64,000 bases of DNA from DASYPQ01 sp041488095 (GTDB lineage: Bacteria > Planctomycetota > UBA1135 > GCA-002686595), in contig JBGPOP010000022.1 of NCBI GenBank assembly GCA_041488095.1, forward strand, positions 8,720 to 72,719. Direction: 5' to 3'. Of the stretch, positions 25,197 through 34,354 are shown piece by piece. A program made the translations under genes and the position numbers. The notes beneath the pieces were generated by a model. That model was not told the origin of the DNA, did not search any database, and worked only from the letters and a program-made list of their open reading frames with translations. Position 1 is the stretch's first letter; each line of letters starts with the position of its first letter.

Positions 25197-25781
25197 TCAA
25201 GTCGGGTCTCCCTGGTTCTCGGGAGTCACATGCTTCAGGTCGAGGAGCACCGCCGCATCGGCGACATCGAACAGGTTGGACCAAGCGTCCGGCGTCCCCG
25301 AAAGCTCCAAGGGGGGAGCGACCGCCGGGAGAGGCCCCGCCACGAAGTGCTGTTCGAGCCATTGCCGGTTCGTGCGCACGGTCCCGACGATGGGCAGAAT
25401 CGAGAGCCCGCTCTTCCCGGCCAGGAGGTCGAGGGTCTCCGTGGGCGCGAGCGAGGGCATCAGCACGGTCAACAGGCGCCCGTGGCGCGACAGAGGCACG
25501 ATCCCGTTCTCGATGAGGAAGGCGGTGTCGAGGCCCGCACTGGCCTTGGGGTCTGGCTCGGCGATCCCGACCGTCAGGAACGGCAGACCGTAGAGCTCGC
25601 ACACCAGGCGCGACAGCTCCCAATCCGCCACCAGATTGGCGGTGACGAGCGCCTCGGGGAAGGGCGGGCCACCGCGCGCGCTGAACTGGAGCGCGTCCTG
25701 GAGCGCGCGCGAGTCGACGAGTCCGCGCTCGGCCAGAACTTCGGCGAGGCGTCCGTATTCGAGGCGCTGGCGACTCTTCAC
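25197..25781 (-). CDS. Orphan GspE/PilB N-terminal-domain protein
   Basis: 194 residues from GTG 25781, where the conserved region begins (KSRQRLEYGRLAEVLAERGLV). The frame is open further upstream, but that part is low-complexity and unlike a protein. It resembles the type II secretion/type IV pilus ATPase N-terminal (MshEN-type) domain: GRLAEVLAERGLVDSRALQDAL, LVADWELSRLVCELYGLPFL, then ENGIVPLSRHGRLLTVLM. The ATPase domain is absent, so it is a free-standing module. Such stand-alone domains often bind c-di-GMP or act as adaptors; the function here is unknown. It ends 7 bases from convergent rsmB. Confidence 0.65.
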   Translation of the reverse strand: MKSRQRLEYGRLAEVLAERGLVDSRALQDALQFSARGGPPFPEALVTANLVADWELSRLVCELYGLPFLTVGIAEPDPKASAGLDTAFLIENGIVPLSRHGRLLTVLMPSLAPTETLDLLAGKSGLSILPIVGTVRTNRQWLEQHFVAGPLPAVAPPLELSGTPDAWSNLFDVADAAVLLDLKHVTPENQGDPT

Positions 25782-26042
25782 GGCAGCGGGGGCAGTTCTC
25801 GGGACGAGGGAAGGGGGAAAGGCCCACGAACCCGGGCCTCTGGTCCTGTATCGGCCGAGAGCGTCGACCGCTGGAGTCGTCCCGCGCTCCACCAGCATGC
25901 TCCCCCGCGTGCCTGCGCCCAGGAGGGTCCGGGCCGCCTTGGCCGGGGGTATCCGCAGTCCTGGAGCTCGCGTCGACGCTCCCCACGGCCACCGCGGCAC
26001 CCCGTTCAGCCGCTGCCCGCCGCCGGCACCGGCCGCCGATCC

Positions 26043-28484
26043 TCAGATGTCGAGGTTAGTCACCTCGAGCGCGTGGCGTTCGATGTACTCGCGGCGCTGC
26101 TCGACCTGGTCCGACATCAAGATCGTGAAGATCTCGTCGGCGGCCATCGCGTCCTCGATCGATACCTGGTAGAGGGTGCGCCGCGACGGGTCCAGGGTCG
26201 ACTCCCAGAGCTGATCGGCATCCATCTCGCCGAGCCCCTTGTAGCGCTGGACGTCGATCTCGGACTGTGCACCCTTGCGCAAAGCCGCGGCCAGCTGCAG
26301 AGGATCGGAGCAGCGCTGCGTCTCCTTGCCCCCCTCGACTTGCCAATCGCCGCCCCCGCGGAGCGCGAGCCCCTTCTTCTCGAGGTTTCCGAGGATCCGG
26401 GTCAGCTCATCGAGGTGGGAGAGGTGGCACACGACGGCGTGTGCCTCCTCCCGGTCGAAGGCGCGTCCGGGGCCATCGTAGACGCGCAGCGATTCTCCCG
26501 GTCGGAGCAGCGTCTTCTGCAGCTCCAGGAAGTCGTTCAGCTCGCCGAGCGTGGCGAAGAACCGGTCCTTGCCTTGCGCCCGCGCCCAGTGGGCGGGCAG
26601 GCGCGTGCCGTCGAAGGATCGCATCATCTCGCGCAGCGGGACGCGCGCCCAGGGAGGCGCGGCTTCCACGACGACGTCCTCGAGGCGGCGCAGCTCGTCG
26701 CACAGTTCCTTGAGCTGGGCGCCTTTCCAGGTCCTCCCCGAGCGCGGATCCTGGACCGACAAGGCCTCGACCCCACGCTCGATCAGCACCGATCGCAGTT
26801 CGGCCTCGGTCGTCACGTAGCGCTGTCCGCCCTTCCAGGACAGCTTGTAGAGCGGAGGCTGCGCGATGTAGAGGTGACCGGCCTCGATCAGATCCCGCAT
26901 GTGCCGGAAGAAGAACGTCAAGAGCAGCGTACGGATGTGGGAACCGTCCACGTCCGCGTCGGTCATGATGATCGTCTTGCCGTAGCGCAGCTTCGAGAGA
27001 TCGAATTCTTCGGCGATGCCGGTCCCGAGCGCCGAGATGATCAGCTGGATCTCGGAGTGCGCCAGCATCTTGTCGAGGCGCGCCCTCTCGACGTTCAGGA
27101 TCTTGCCCTTGAGCGGCAGCACGGCCTGGAAGCGCCGGTCGCGGCCCATCTTGGCCGAGCCTCCGGCCGAGTCCCCTTCGACGAGGAACAATTCGGACTC
27201 GTCGAGGTTGCTGGACTGGCAGTCGGCCAGCTTGCCCGGAAGGTTCCCGCTCGCCAGCGCCGACTTGCGCCGCACGAGGTCGCGCGCCTTGCGGGCCGCT
27301 TCTCGCGCGGCCTGCGCGAGCATGGCCTTCTGGATGATCGACTTCGCCGCCGCGGGGTGCTCCTCGAGGTAGGTCGAGACCAGGTCCCCCACCACGGACT
27401 CCACGATCCCCTGGACCTCCCGGTTGCCGAGCTTGTCCTTGGTCTGCCCCTCGAATTGCGGCTCGGGGACCTTCAGCGCCAGGATTGCGGTCAGTCCCTC
27501 GCGCAGATCGTCCCCGCTCGGCAGGTCGTCGGCCTCCTTGGCGATCTTCTCGGACTTGGCGTAGTTGTTCAGCGAGCGCGTCAGCCCCGCCTTGAACCCC
27601 GCGAGGTGCGTGCCTCCGCCGGGCGTGTTGATGTTGTTGACGAAGCAGTACACGGTCTCCTGGTAGGTGTCGGTGTATTGCATCGCCAGCTCGACCTCGT
27701 ACTCGCGGTCGGGGCGGTCGGGTGAGGGAACGACCTTGGCGAAGTGGATGATGTCGGGGTGCAGCACGGTCTTGTTCTTGTTGACGTGCTGAACGAAGGT
27801 CCGGACCCCCTCGGGGAATTCGAAGTGCTCCTTCGCGCCGGTGCGTTGGTCCTCGAGGTCGATGACCACCCCGCGCGTGCCCATCAGGTAGGCCATCTCG
27901 CGCAGCCGCTTGGCCACGATCTCGTACTGGATCTCCGTCGTGCTGAAGATCTCGCCGTCGGGCTTGAAGACCACCTGAGTGCCGGTCCGGCTCGACTTGC
28001 CGATGACCTCGAGCTCGCCTGCGCGCTCCCCGCGCCGGAAGCGCATGCGGTGGATGCCGCCCTCGCGTTCGACCGTGACCTCGAGCCACTCCGACAGCGC
28101 GTTGACGCACGAGACACCCACGCCGTGCAGGCCTCCCGAGACCTTGTACGCGCTCTTGTCGAACTTGCCGCCGGCGTGGATGCGCGTCAGCGCGACTTCG
28201 ACCGCGGGGATTCCCTCGGTGGGGTGGATGCCGACCGGGATGCCGCGCCCGTCGTCGGTGACGCTGACCGATCCGTCCAGTCGGATGACCACCTCGCAGC
28301 GGTGAGCGAAGCCGGCCAACGCCTCGTCCATCGAGTTGTCGACCACCTCCCAGATCAGGTGATGGAGGCCGCGGACGTCGGTGTCGCCGACGTACATCGC
28401 CGGCCTGATGCGGATGGCCTCGAGCCCTTCGAGGACGGTGATCGACCCGGCGTCGTAGGTCGAAACTTGCGTCTCTTGTGCCAT
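26043..28484 (-). CDS. gyrB: DNA gyrase subunit B
   Basis: 813 residues. The GHKL ATPase domain has EVVDNSMDEALAG, VTDDGRGIPVGIHP and YKVSGGLHGVGVSCVN. The TOPRIM domain has LVEGDSAGGSAKMGRDR, ALGTGI and MTDADVDGSHIRTLLLTFF. The long C-terminal part carries an insert of roughly 160 residues before QRYKGLGEMDADQLWE, the form seen in many Gram-negative gyrases (about 800 residues) rather than the ~640-residue type. QRYKGLGEM is the conserved C-terminal motif. Last gene of dnaA-dnaN-dciA-gyrB. gyrA lies 30 kb away at 58.8 kb. Confidence 0.97.
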   Translation of the reverse strand: MAQETQVSTYDAGSITVLEGLEAIRIRPAMYVGDTDVRGLHHLIWEVVDNSMDEALAGFAHRCEVVIRLDGSVSVTDDGRGIPVGIHPTEGIPAVEVALTRIHAGGKFDKSAYKVSGGLHGVGVSCVNALSEWLEVTVEREGGIHRMRFRRGERAGELEVIGKSSRTGTQVVFKPDGEIFSTTEIQYEIVAKRLREMAYLMGTRGVVIDLEDQRTGAKEHFEFPEGVRTFVQHVNKNKTVLHPDIIHFAKVVPSPDRPDREYEVELAMQYTDTYQETVYCFVNNINTPGGGTHLAGFKAGLTRSLNNYAKSEKIAKEADDLPSGDDLREGLTAILALKVPEPQFEGQTKDKLGNREVQGIVESVVGDLVSTYLEEHPAAAKSIIQKAMLAQAAREAARKARDLVRRKSALASGNLPGKLADCQSSNLDESELFLVEGDSAGGSAKMGRDRRFQAVLPLKGKILNVERARLDKMLAHSEIQLIISALGTGIAEEFDLSKLRYGKTIIMTDADVDGSHIRTLLLTFFFRHMRDLIEAGHLYIAQPPLYKLSWKGGQRYVTTEAELRSVLIERGVEALSVQDPRSGRTWKGAQLKELCDELRRLEDVVVEAAPPWARVPLREMMRSFDGTRLPAHWARAQGKDRFFATLGELNDFLELQKTLLRPGESLRVYDGPGRAFDREEAHAVVCHLSHLDELTRILGNLEKKGLALRGGGDWQVEGGKETQRCSDPLQLAAALRKGAQSEIDVQRYKGLGEMDADQLWESTLDPSRRTLYQVSIEDAMAADEIFTILMSDQVEQRREYIERHALEVTNLDI

Positions 28485-28486
28485 GG

Positions 28487-28816
28487 TCAGCGCTTCAGGC
28501 GGAAGACGACGCGACGGATCTCGGGTCTTGCCAGGTGTGCGTTGGCGCGCTCGCGATACGTCTCGCCGGTGAAGGTCGAGAGCTCCTGGAGATGGGAGGC
28601 CGAGTCGACCTCGATGACCAGTTCTCCGCGCGCGAACCGCACGGGCCGCGCGCGCCGAGCAAGGTCCGCCCCGACGGCGTCGATCCAGGCCTGGAACACG
28701 GGCCAGTCCCTCATCCGCGATCCCAGGCCGCTCGCGCGCAAGAAGCGCCCTACGGCGTCTTGCATCGACACGGCCCCGCGCCGGGCAGCGGCCTCGCTCG
28801 GTTCCTGGCTTCTCAT
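28487..28816 (-). CDS. dciA: DciA-type (DUF721) replicative helicase operator
   Basis: 109 residues with the DUF721 core: VFQAWIDAVGADLARRARPVRF and GELVIEVDSASHLQELSTF. DciA is the ancestral bacterial protein that loads or operates the DnaB helicase in lineages lacking DnaC or DnaI. It sits between dnaN (10 bases away) and gyrB (2 bases away), a common place for it. The gene is compact, ending right after the core domain. Assignment rests on family pattern plus context. Confidence 0.85.
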   Translation of the reverse strand: MRSQEPSEAAARRGAVSMQDAVGRFLRASGLGSRMRDWPVFQAWIDAVGADLARRARPVRFARGELVIEVDSASHLQELSTFTGETYRERANAHLARPEIRRVVFRLKR

Positions 28817-28826
28817 GGGACCGGCC

Positions 28827-29927
28827 TCAGGCGTCGACCGTGATCGGCATCACGACGTACATGTAGTTCTCGCCCAGGGTGAACTTCCCCGGGCTGGTCT
28901 TCTCGTTGAACTGGAGGCGCACCTGGCCGCCTTCGCAGTTCTTCAGCCCGTCGAGGACGAAGTCGGGGTTGAAGGCGATCTCCGCCGGCCCGCCCTTGAA
29001 ATCCACGTCCATCCGCGCGCGAGCCTCGCCACGCCCGGCGGACTGTCCGAAGAGCTCGAGCTCCCCCTTGGAAAGCTTGAGCCGCACGGCGCGCGCCTCG
29101 ACCCCGGTCACGTTGGCGACGAGGTGCAGCTTCTTGGCCAGGGTCGTGGCGTCGGCCTCCATGAGATTCTGGGAGTCCTTGGGGATCACGGCGGCGTAGC
29201 GCGGGAATTCCCCGTCGACCAGGCGCGAGAAGATCTCGGCATTCTTCGTCCGCAAGCCGACCTGGTTCTCGCCGAAGTGCAGGTGCACCTGCTCGAGCGG
29301 ATCATGGATCACGCGGCAGAACAGGTTCAAGGCCTTGGCCGGGATGAGAGCCGGCTTGGGCCGTCCGGCGCGGGTCTCGATGCGCGCGCTCGAGAGCGCG
29401 AGCCGGCGCCCATCCGTGGCGACCAGCTTGATCGCCCCATCCTCGATCTCGGCGAGGACCGCGTGCATCGCGTAGCGGCCAGCCTCGCGTGCGGCAGCGA
29501 AGACGGTGCGATTGACGAGACGGACGAACTCCCCACCTTGGATGGAAAAGGTCTCCGCGTCACCGAAGCGGGAGATGACCGGAAACTCGTCGGGGTCGCT
29601 CGTGACGAGCTCGCAGGCGTCCTCTCCGCCGGCGATGCGGCAAGTGTTCTCTCGCGTCTGGAGGCTGACCTCCTGGGAGGAGAGATCGCGCACGAAATCG
29701 AGCGTCACGCGCGCGGGCACGACCGCGGGGCCTGGCTCCTCGACCTTGACATCCTCGATCCGATAGCGGATGGCGCACTCGAGATCCGTGCCGACGAGCT
29801 CGAGCGCGTTGTCGGTTGCGACGAGGCAGACGTTCTCCAAGGCAGGCTTGGTGCTCTTGCCGGGGATGACGTTGTTGACGACGGCCAGGCCTTCGCCGAG
29901 CTTCTCGCGATCGCAGATGACCTTCAT
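28827..29927 (-). CDS. dnaN: DNA polymerase III beta sliding clamp
   Basis: 366 residues with the three repeated clamp domains: MKVICDREKLGEGL at the N-terminus, ELVTSDPDEFPVISRF in the first domain boundary, YAMHAVLAEIEDGAIKLVATDGRRLAL in domain 2, and the C-terminal MYVVMPITVD. Forms the dimeric ring that tethers polymerase to DNA. Downstream of dnaA on the same strand, separated by the 365-bp candidate origin. Confidence 0.96.
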   Translation of the reverse strand: MKVICDREKLGEGLAVVNNVIPGKSTKPALENVCLVATDNALELVGTDLECAIRYRIEDVKVEEPGPAVVPARVTLDFVRDLSSQEVSLQTRENTCRIAGGEDACELVTSDPDEFPVISRFGDAETFSIQGGEFVRLVNRTVFAAAREAGRYAMHAVLAEIEDGAIKLVATDGRRLALSSARIETRAGRPKPALIPAKALNLFCRVIHDPLEQVHLHFGENQVGLRTKNAEIFSRLVDGEFPRYAAVIPKDSQNLMEADATTLAKKLHLVANVTGVEARAVRLKLSKGELELFGQSAGRGEARARMDVDFKGGPAEIAFNPDFVLDGLKNCEGGQVRLQFNEKTSPGKFTLGENYMYVVMPITVDA

Positions 29928-30292
29928 GCCGATGGGTTCCAGGGGCGGGATCGGGGTGGGACTCTTTCTACTCTGATTCCTGTATTAGAACGGATCACAG
30001 TCATAGAAGAGACCCCCCCGATCCGTGGAGAAGCCTTCGCGACCCCTCCCTAACACCGCCTCCTCACGGACCTTCCGCTCCCTCATCCCCAGTTCTCCAC
30101 GGTGGGCGGCCCGTGCATCACCCGTGGACTTCCCTCGCCCAGCCCACAGCACTCCCCCGTCCCGCCAGCGCGACGTTTGGGATTGTGGAGGAAGGGGTCT
30201 TCCGTCCACGGTCATTCCGCAGGTTATCCAGCCGCGATTCATGGAGTCTGGGGTGCTTCTTCTCCAGGGGGAACGTGCGAGCAGGGAGGTGC
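29928..30292. other. dnaA-dnaN intergenic region, candidate oriC
   Basis: 365 bases without a gene. It holds four DnaA-box-like 9-mers, each two mismatches from TTATCCACA or its complement: 30024-30032 (CGTGGAGAA), 30093-30101 (TTCTCCACG), 30184-30192 (TGTGGAGGA), 30224-30232 (TTATCCAGC). On the dnaN side is a comparatively AT-rich stretch (about 29961-30010) that could unwind. A CCACGG/CCGTGG inverted pair spans 30097-30127. A TAATAC hexamer on the minus strand (29982-29987) may be the dnaN -10. Position between dnaA and dnaN is a classic oriC site. The boxes are degenerate, so the call is tentative. Confidence 0.45.
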
Positions 30293-31798
30293 TCACGCCG
30301 GGGGAGCCTTGAGTTTCTCGAGGAGCGTGTCGAGGAGATGACGGCAGGTCGGGTCCGCGACGGCGAGCTGGGCGACCTTGTCGACGGCGTAGATGACGGT
30401 CGAGTGGTCGCGGCCCCCGAAGAACCCGCCGATCTCCTCCAGGGAATGCCGCGTGATCTGCCGCGCGAGGTACATCGCGACCTGCCGGGGATAGGCGATC
30501 GTGTTCGTGCGCTTCTTCGACTGCAGCTCCGAGAGCTTGACCCCGAAGTGCTCCGTGACCACGTTCAGGATGTCCTCCATCGAGGGCTGTCCCTTGCGCG
30601 CGGCGAACAATTCCCGCAAGGCCTCACGAGCGAGCTCGGGACCCACCGGACGGCCCGAGAGGCCGGCGTAGGACAGAAGTTTCGTCACGGCCCCCTCGAG
30701 CTCGCGGATGTTGCTGTCGATGCGTTCGGCGAGCAGGCGCGCCACGTCGTCGGGGATCTCTCGCCCGCGCTCGCGGCTCTTGCGCTTCAGGATCGCCATG
30801 CGCGTCTCGTAGCAAGGCGGCTCGATCTCGGTGACGAGCCCCCACTTGAAGCGCGACACGAGGCGTTCCTGCAGCGTGGGGATGTCGCGCGGAGGGCTGT
30901 CGGAGGAGAGGACGATCTGCTTGCCCTGCTGGTGCAGCGCGTTGAAAGTGTGGAAGAACTCCTCCTGGGTGCGCTCCTTGTTGGCCAGGAGGTGGATGTC
31001 GTCGACCACCAGCACGTCGACGTTGCGGTACTTGTGCCGGAACTTCTGAAGGTCGCCATCCTCGAGCGCGTTGATGAAGTGGTTCACGAACGTCTCGCAA
31101 GACAGGTACAGGATGCGGGTCTTGGCGTTGCGCTCGAGCAGCGAGAAGCACAGCGACTGCAACAGATGCGTCTTGCCCAGGCCCACGCTGCCGTGCAGGA
31201 AGAAAGGGTTGTAGGCCTTGCCCGGCGCCTCGGCCGTCCCGACGGAGGCCGCCCACGCGAAGCGGTTGCAGGGTCCGACGACGAAGTTGTCGAAGGTGTA
31301 CTTGGGGTTCAGACCCAGATCGCTCGAGAGCAGCAGGCCTTGCGGCGGGACGGTCGGACGGGCTCCGAAGGACCCGGATGGATCGAGGGAAGGAGGAGCC
31401 GCTGCCGCGCCCGGCGAACCCGGGGGGTTCTCGGAGCCGGGGCGCGCGGGCCTGGCGACAGCCTCGGGATCGACGACGAACTCCACCCGTCGCGGCGACC
31501 CCGAGATCTCCTTGGCCGCTTGCTCGATCACCTCGCGGTAGTAGCTGTCGAGCCAGCCGCGCGAGAAGCCGTCCTGGAGCGCGATGCGCACGACCTCGCC
31601 GTCGGCGTGCACGAGCGCCGCGCGCCGGAACCAGGTCTCGAACTGTCCGGGCTGGACGCGAGTGCGCACGGCGCTCTGCAGCGCGGACCACAGCTCCTCG
31701 AGCGATCCCGTCCGGCGTTCGCCGTGTTCGCCCCGCCGCTCTTCCGGCCGTGGGTCCGGACGCGGCTCAGGAGCAAAGCTTGCGGCTTGCGAGGACAT
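30293..31798 (-). CDS. dnaA: Chromosomal replication initiator protein
   Basis: 501 residues. Domain I (about 28-100, LWSALQSAVRTRVQPGQFETWF), a Pro/Ser-rich linker (about 115-155), then the AAA+ domain with HGSVGLGKTHLLQSLCF (Walker A) and VLVVDDIHLLANKERTQEEFFHTFNAL (Walker B region). Domain IV ends with the DnaA signature YLARQITRHSLEEIGGFFGGRDHSTV. Full length and intact. A good sigma-70-like promoter lies at 31925-31953. Confidence 0.97.
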   Translation of the reverse strand: MSSQAASFAPEPRPDPRPEERRGEHGERRTGSLEELWSALQSAVRTRVQPGQFETWFRRAALVHADGEVVRIALQDGFSRGWLDSYYREVIEQAAKEISGSPRRVEFVVDPEAVARPARPGSENPPGSPGAAAAPPSLDPSGSFGARPTVPPQGLLLSSDLGLNPKYTFDNFVVGPCNRFAWAASVGTAEAPGKAYNPFFLHGSVGLGKTHLLQSLCFSLLERNAKTRILYLSCETFVNHFINALEDGDLQKFRHKYRNVDVLVVDDIHLLANKERTQEEFFHTFNALHQQGKQIVLSSDSPPRDIPTLQERLVSRFKWGLVTEIEPPCYETRMAILKRKSRERGREIPDDVARLLAERIDSNIRELEGAVTKLLSYAGLSGRPVGPELAREALRELFAARKGQPSMEDILNVVTEHFGVKLSELQSKKRTNTIAYPRQVAMYLARQITRHSLEEIGGFFGGRDHSTVIYAVDKVAQLAVADPTCRHLLDTLLEKLKAPPA

Positions 31799-31924
31799 GA
31801 GCGAGTTTGGCGGCGATCATGGGATGGAATGAGCGACGCCTGGTTGCGCGCCACGATGAGATGGGGGGGCCTCTCTTCCTCGCTCGGCTGACCGCTTGCC
31901 GCACGCTCCCGCCGAGGAGGCGCC

Positions 31925-31953
31925 ATTACATGCGCGCCCCCGCGCGCGGTCAA
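31925..31953 (-). promoter_or_regulatory. Sigma-70-type promoter upstream of dnaA
   Basis: On the minus strand: TTGACC (31948-31953), a 17-base spacer, TGTAAT (31925-31930). This predicts a start near 31918 and a dnaA leader of about 120 bases. It is one of only two convincing two-box promoters in the window. Confidence 0.55.
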
Positions 31954-32010
31954 CGCCGGAACGACAAACTCTTCGCGCTCGCTTTGCGCTTGACGTCAGC
32001 TACGCGGCTT

Positions 32011-33177
32011 CTATCGCAGAGCTGCAAGCGTTCTCCTCAGGATGTCCACAGCCGTGTGGATATCTTGTCGAGACGTCGTCCGGCCGAGCGAGAGGCGCAA
32101 ACCCGATCTTGCGCGATCCGGCGAGAGCCCCATGGCGAGCAGAACGTGCGAGGGTTCGAGCGAGCCGCTCGCACAGGCCGAGCCTGCGCTCGCCTCGAGC
32201 CCTTCCAAGTCCAAGCGCGCCACCAACATCCGTCCGTCGACGCCTCCGATGGAGAGATCGAGCGTGTTCGGTAGCCGCGCGTCGCTGTCGATCGGTGGGC
32301 CCAAGAGCTCCACATCCCGAAGGGTTCGCGATAGGTCCTGCCACAAGCCGATGGACAGGTCGCGCGTCCGCGCGTGGAAAGCGGGTTGCTCGCGCACTGC
32401 CATCTCGACGGCCAGGCTCGCCGCGCTGATCGCGGGGACGTTCTCGGAGCCGGGACGCAGCCCGCCCTCCTGGCCGCCGCCGAAGAACAGGCCCGAGACA
32501 GGCACGCCCTTCCTCTTATAGAGAAAGCCCACTCCGAGCGGTCCGCCGAGCTTGTGCACAGAGAAGGAGGCCAGGTCGACCTGCCATTCCTGGAGGTGGA
32601 GGGGCAATCGTCCGAGGGCCTGCACGGCGTCCGTGTGGAACAGGGGTCTGGCCGGACCGAGAGTGGCGAGACCTGCGCCGATCGCGTCCAGAGGCTGCCG
32701 CGTGCCGACCTCGTTGTTGGCAGCCATCGTCGAGACCACGCCGAAGCCCTTCGAGGCGGCGGCGATGCGCACGATTTCGTCGGGATCGATCCGGCACAGG
32801 CGGTCGACGCCTACTCGGACCACGGGAGCCCCCCGGGCCTCGATCTCGGCGGCCGCTCCCAGGACGGAAGAGTGCTCGGCCACCGTCGTGAGAAGCCCCT
32901 TCCCCGCGCCCAGAGCCCGCAAGGCGCCGAGGAGCGCGAGGTTCACCGATTCGGTGCCGCCCGAAGTGAACACGATCTCGTCTTCGTGGACAAGCAGGGC
33001 CGACGCCACTCGCGCTCGCGCTTCGTCGAGAGTGGCACGCGCGGCGCGCCCCGAGCGATGGACGCTGGAAGGGTTGCCGCCGAGGGCGTCGAGCCTCTCG
33101 ATCAGATGCGCGCGCACCTCCTCGCGCATGGGCGTCGTCGCGTTGTGGTCGAGGTAGACGCGGTACACGGAGGTCAT
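32011..33177 (-). CDS. Cysteine desulfurase (NifS/IscS family)
   Basis: 388 residues. A PLP enzyme that releases sulfur from cysteine as a persulfide for Fe-S cluster, thiamine or tRNA thiolation. It has VYLDHNATTPM, the FTSGGTESVNLAL cofactor block, AANNEVGT, the PLP Lys in SFSVHKLGGP and the persulfide Cys in SAGSACASGSLEPSHVL. The loop around the Cys is of the IscS/NifS group-I type. Its ATG overlaps the bshA stop (ATGA), tying cysteine-sulfur handling to bacillithiol synthesis. No iscU is adjacent, so its physiological acceptor is open. Its 3' end contains the two DnaA-box-like sites at 32042-32063. Confidence 0.93.
   Translation of the reverse strand: MTSVYRVYLDHNATTPMREEVRAHLIERLDALGGNPSSVHRSGRAARATLDEARARVASALLVHEDEIVFTSGGTESVNLALLGALRALGAGKGLLTTVAEHSSVLGAAAEIEARGAPVVRVGVDRLCRIDPDEIVRIAAASKGFGVVSTMAANNEVGTRQPLDAIGAGLATLGPARPLFHTDAVQALGRLPLHLQEWQVDLASFSVHKLGGPLGVGFLYKRKGVPVSGLFFGGGQEGGLRPGSENVPAISAASLAVEMAVREQPAFHARTRDLSIGLWQDLSRTLRDVELLGPPIDSDARLPNTLDLSIGGVDGRMLVARLDLEGLEASAGSACASGSLEPSHVLLAMGLSPDRARSGLRLSLGRTTSRQDIHTAVDILRRTLAALR
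32042..32063. other. Inverted pair of DnaA-box-like sites
   Basis: ATGTCCACA (32042-32050; two mismatches to TTATCCACA) faces TGTGGATAT (32055-32063; one mismatch to TGTGGATAA) across 4 bases, making a near-palindrome inside the last codons of the cysteine desulfurase gene, about 250 bases upstream of dnaA. It could be part of the origin or an autoregulatory DnaA site, or chance coding for DIHTAVDIL. Confidence 0.35.
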
Positions 33178-34331
33178 CCGGCCGAGGGCTGCGCGAGCAG
33201 GCGGCGGTACAGTTTCTCGTAGAGGGCGACCACGTTGGCGCGCGCGAAATGCTTCTCGGCGTTGGCGCGCGCGGCTGTGCCCATCCTCTCGGAGAGCGCG
33301 GCGTCGAAGAGCAGCCGCGCGAGCTTTCCGGCGAACCCCTCGATGTCGTCGGGCGCGGCGAGCAGGCCGGAGACTCCGTCCTCGACGACCTCGGCGACGC
33401 CTCCGACGCGCGTCGCGACCACAGGCGTGCTGCAGGACATGGCCTCGAGCGCGGAGAGCCCGAAGGATTCCTCCGAGCTCGAGAGCGCGAACACGTCCGC
33501 CGTGGCGAGAAGCTCGGGCAGAGCGTCGCGCTCGCCCAGGAAGCGCACGCGGTCGGAGAGTGAAAGATCGCGCGCGAGCTCACGGCAGGCGCGCTGCTCG
33601 GGTCCGTCGCCGACGAGCGTCAGCGTGGCCCCCGTCCCTCGGGTGGCGAGGTCGAAGGCGCGCAGGAGCCAGGGCACGCGCTTGACGGGGCGGAAGTTGG
33701 ACACGTGGACCGCCCGGCCGCTTCCCCGCCGACGATTCGGGGCCGCGGAGGGATGGAACAGGTCGGTGTCGACGAAGTTCGGGATCACCTCGATCGCACA
33801 CGGCGTGCCGCCCCGATCGGTGCAGAAGCTCTCGCGTGTGCGGCGCGCGAGGTCGGCCGAGACGGCGGTGACCGCGTCGCTCTCGCGGATCACGAAGTCG
33901 GTCAGCGGCGCGTAGGAGGGGTCCGTGCCGACCAGCGTGATGTCCGTGCCGTGGAGCGTCGTGACCATGCGCGGCGCCGGACGGCCTCGGTCGGCGCGGG
34001 CGGCCGAGCGCGCGAGGTAGGCCGAGACGGCGTGCGGGAGCGCGTAGTGGGCGTGGAGGATGTCGAGACCGTCCGCGCGATGCACGTTGAGGACCGACGA
34101 GGTGATCGCGAGATCGTGCGGGGTGGAGTGGAAGAGCGGATACGGGATCCCCTGGGCCACGTGCATCTGCACCGGACCTGCCGAGCGCGCCAGGCGCGGT
34201 GGTACGTCGTTCGAGAACAGGTGCACCTCGTGGCCGCGCGAGGCGAGCGTGAGCGCGAGCTCGCTCGCCACGACCCCCGATCCGCCGTAGGTCGGATGGC
34301 ACAGGATCCCGATTTTCAGGGCGCGTTCCAT
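33174..34331 (-). CDS. bshA: Bacillithiol glycosyltransferase BshA
   Basis: 385 residues from ATG 34331. N-acetyl-alpha-D-glucosaminyl L-malate synthase: joins UDP-GlcNAc to L-malate, the first step to bacillithiol. A GT4 retaining enzyme with two Rossmann lobes. The N-terminus KIGILCHPTYGGSGVVASELALTLA is highly typical of BshA, as are TLHGTDITLVG and the RGSGRAVHVSNFRPVKR region; the C-terminal donor site is SSSEESFGLSALEAMSCSTPVVAT. parA lies immediately upstream; cysteine desulfurase is coupled downstream. The assignment is reinforced by bshB and bshC in the same run. Confidence 0.93.
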   Translation of the reverse strand: MERALKIGILCHPTYGGSGVVASELALTLASRGHEVHLFSNDVPPRLARSAGPVQMHVAQGIPYPLFHSTPHDLAITSSVLNVHRADGLDILHAHYALPHAVSAYLARSAARADRGRPAPRMVTTLHGTDITLVGTDPSYAPLTDFVIRESDAVTAVSADLARRTRESFCTDRGGTPCAIEVIPNFVDTDLFHPSAAPNRRRGSGRAVHVSNFRPVKRVPWLLRAFDLATRGTGATLTLVGDGPEQRACRELARDLSLSDRVRFLGERDALPELLATADVFALSSSEESFGLSALEAMSCSTPVVATRVGGVAEVVEDGVSGLLAAPDDIEGFAGKLARLLFDAALSERMGTAARANAEKHFARANVVALYEKLYRRLLAQPSAG

Positions 34332-34354
34332 GGTCGGTGCCGCGGGCCACCGGC

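Noticed and set aside
25782..26000. Longer form of the GspE-N-like protein starting at 26000
   Set aside because: The extra ~73 residues are Pro/Arg/Gly-rich without similarity to the domain; conservation begins at GTG 25781.
24342..30053. Long plus-strand frames (24342-27725 and 27744-30053) across rsmB, gyrB and dnaN
   Set aside because: They are antisense or out-of-frame shadows of unmistakable rsmB, gyrB, dciA and dnaN genes.
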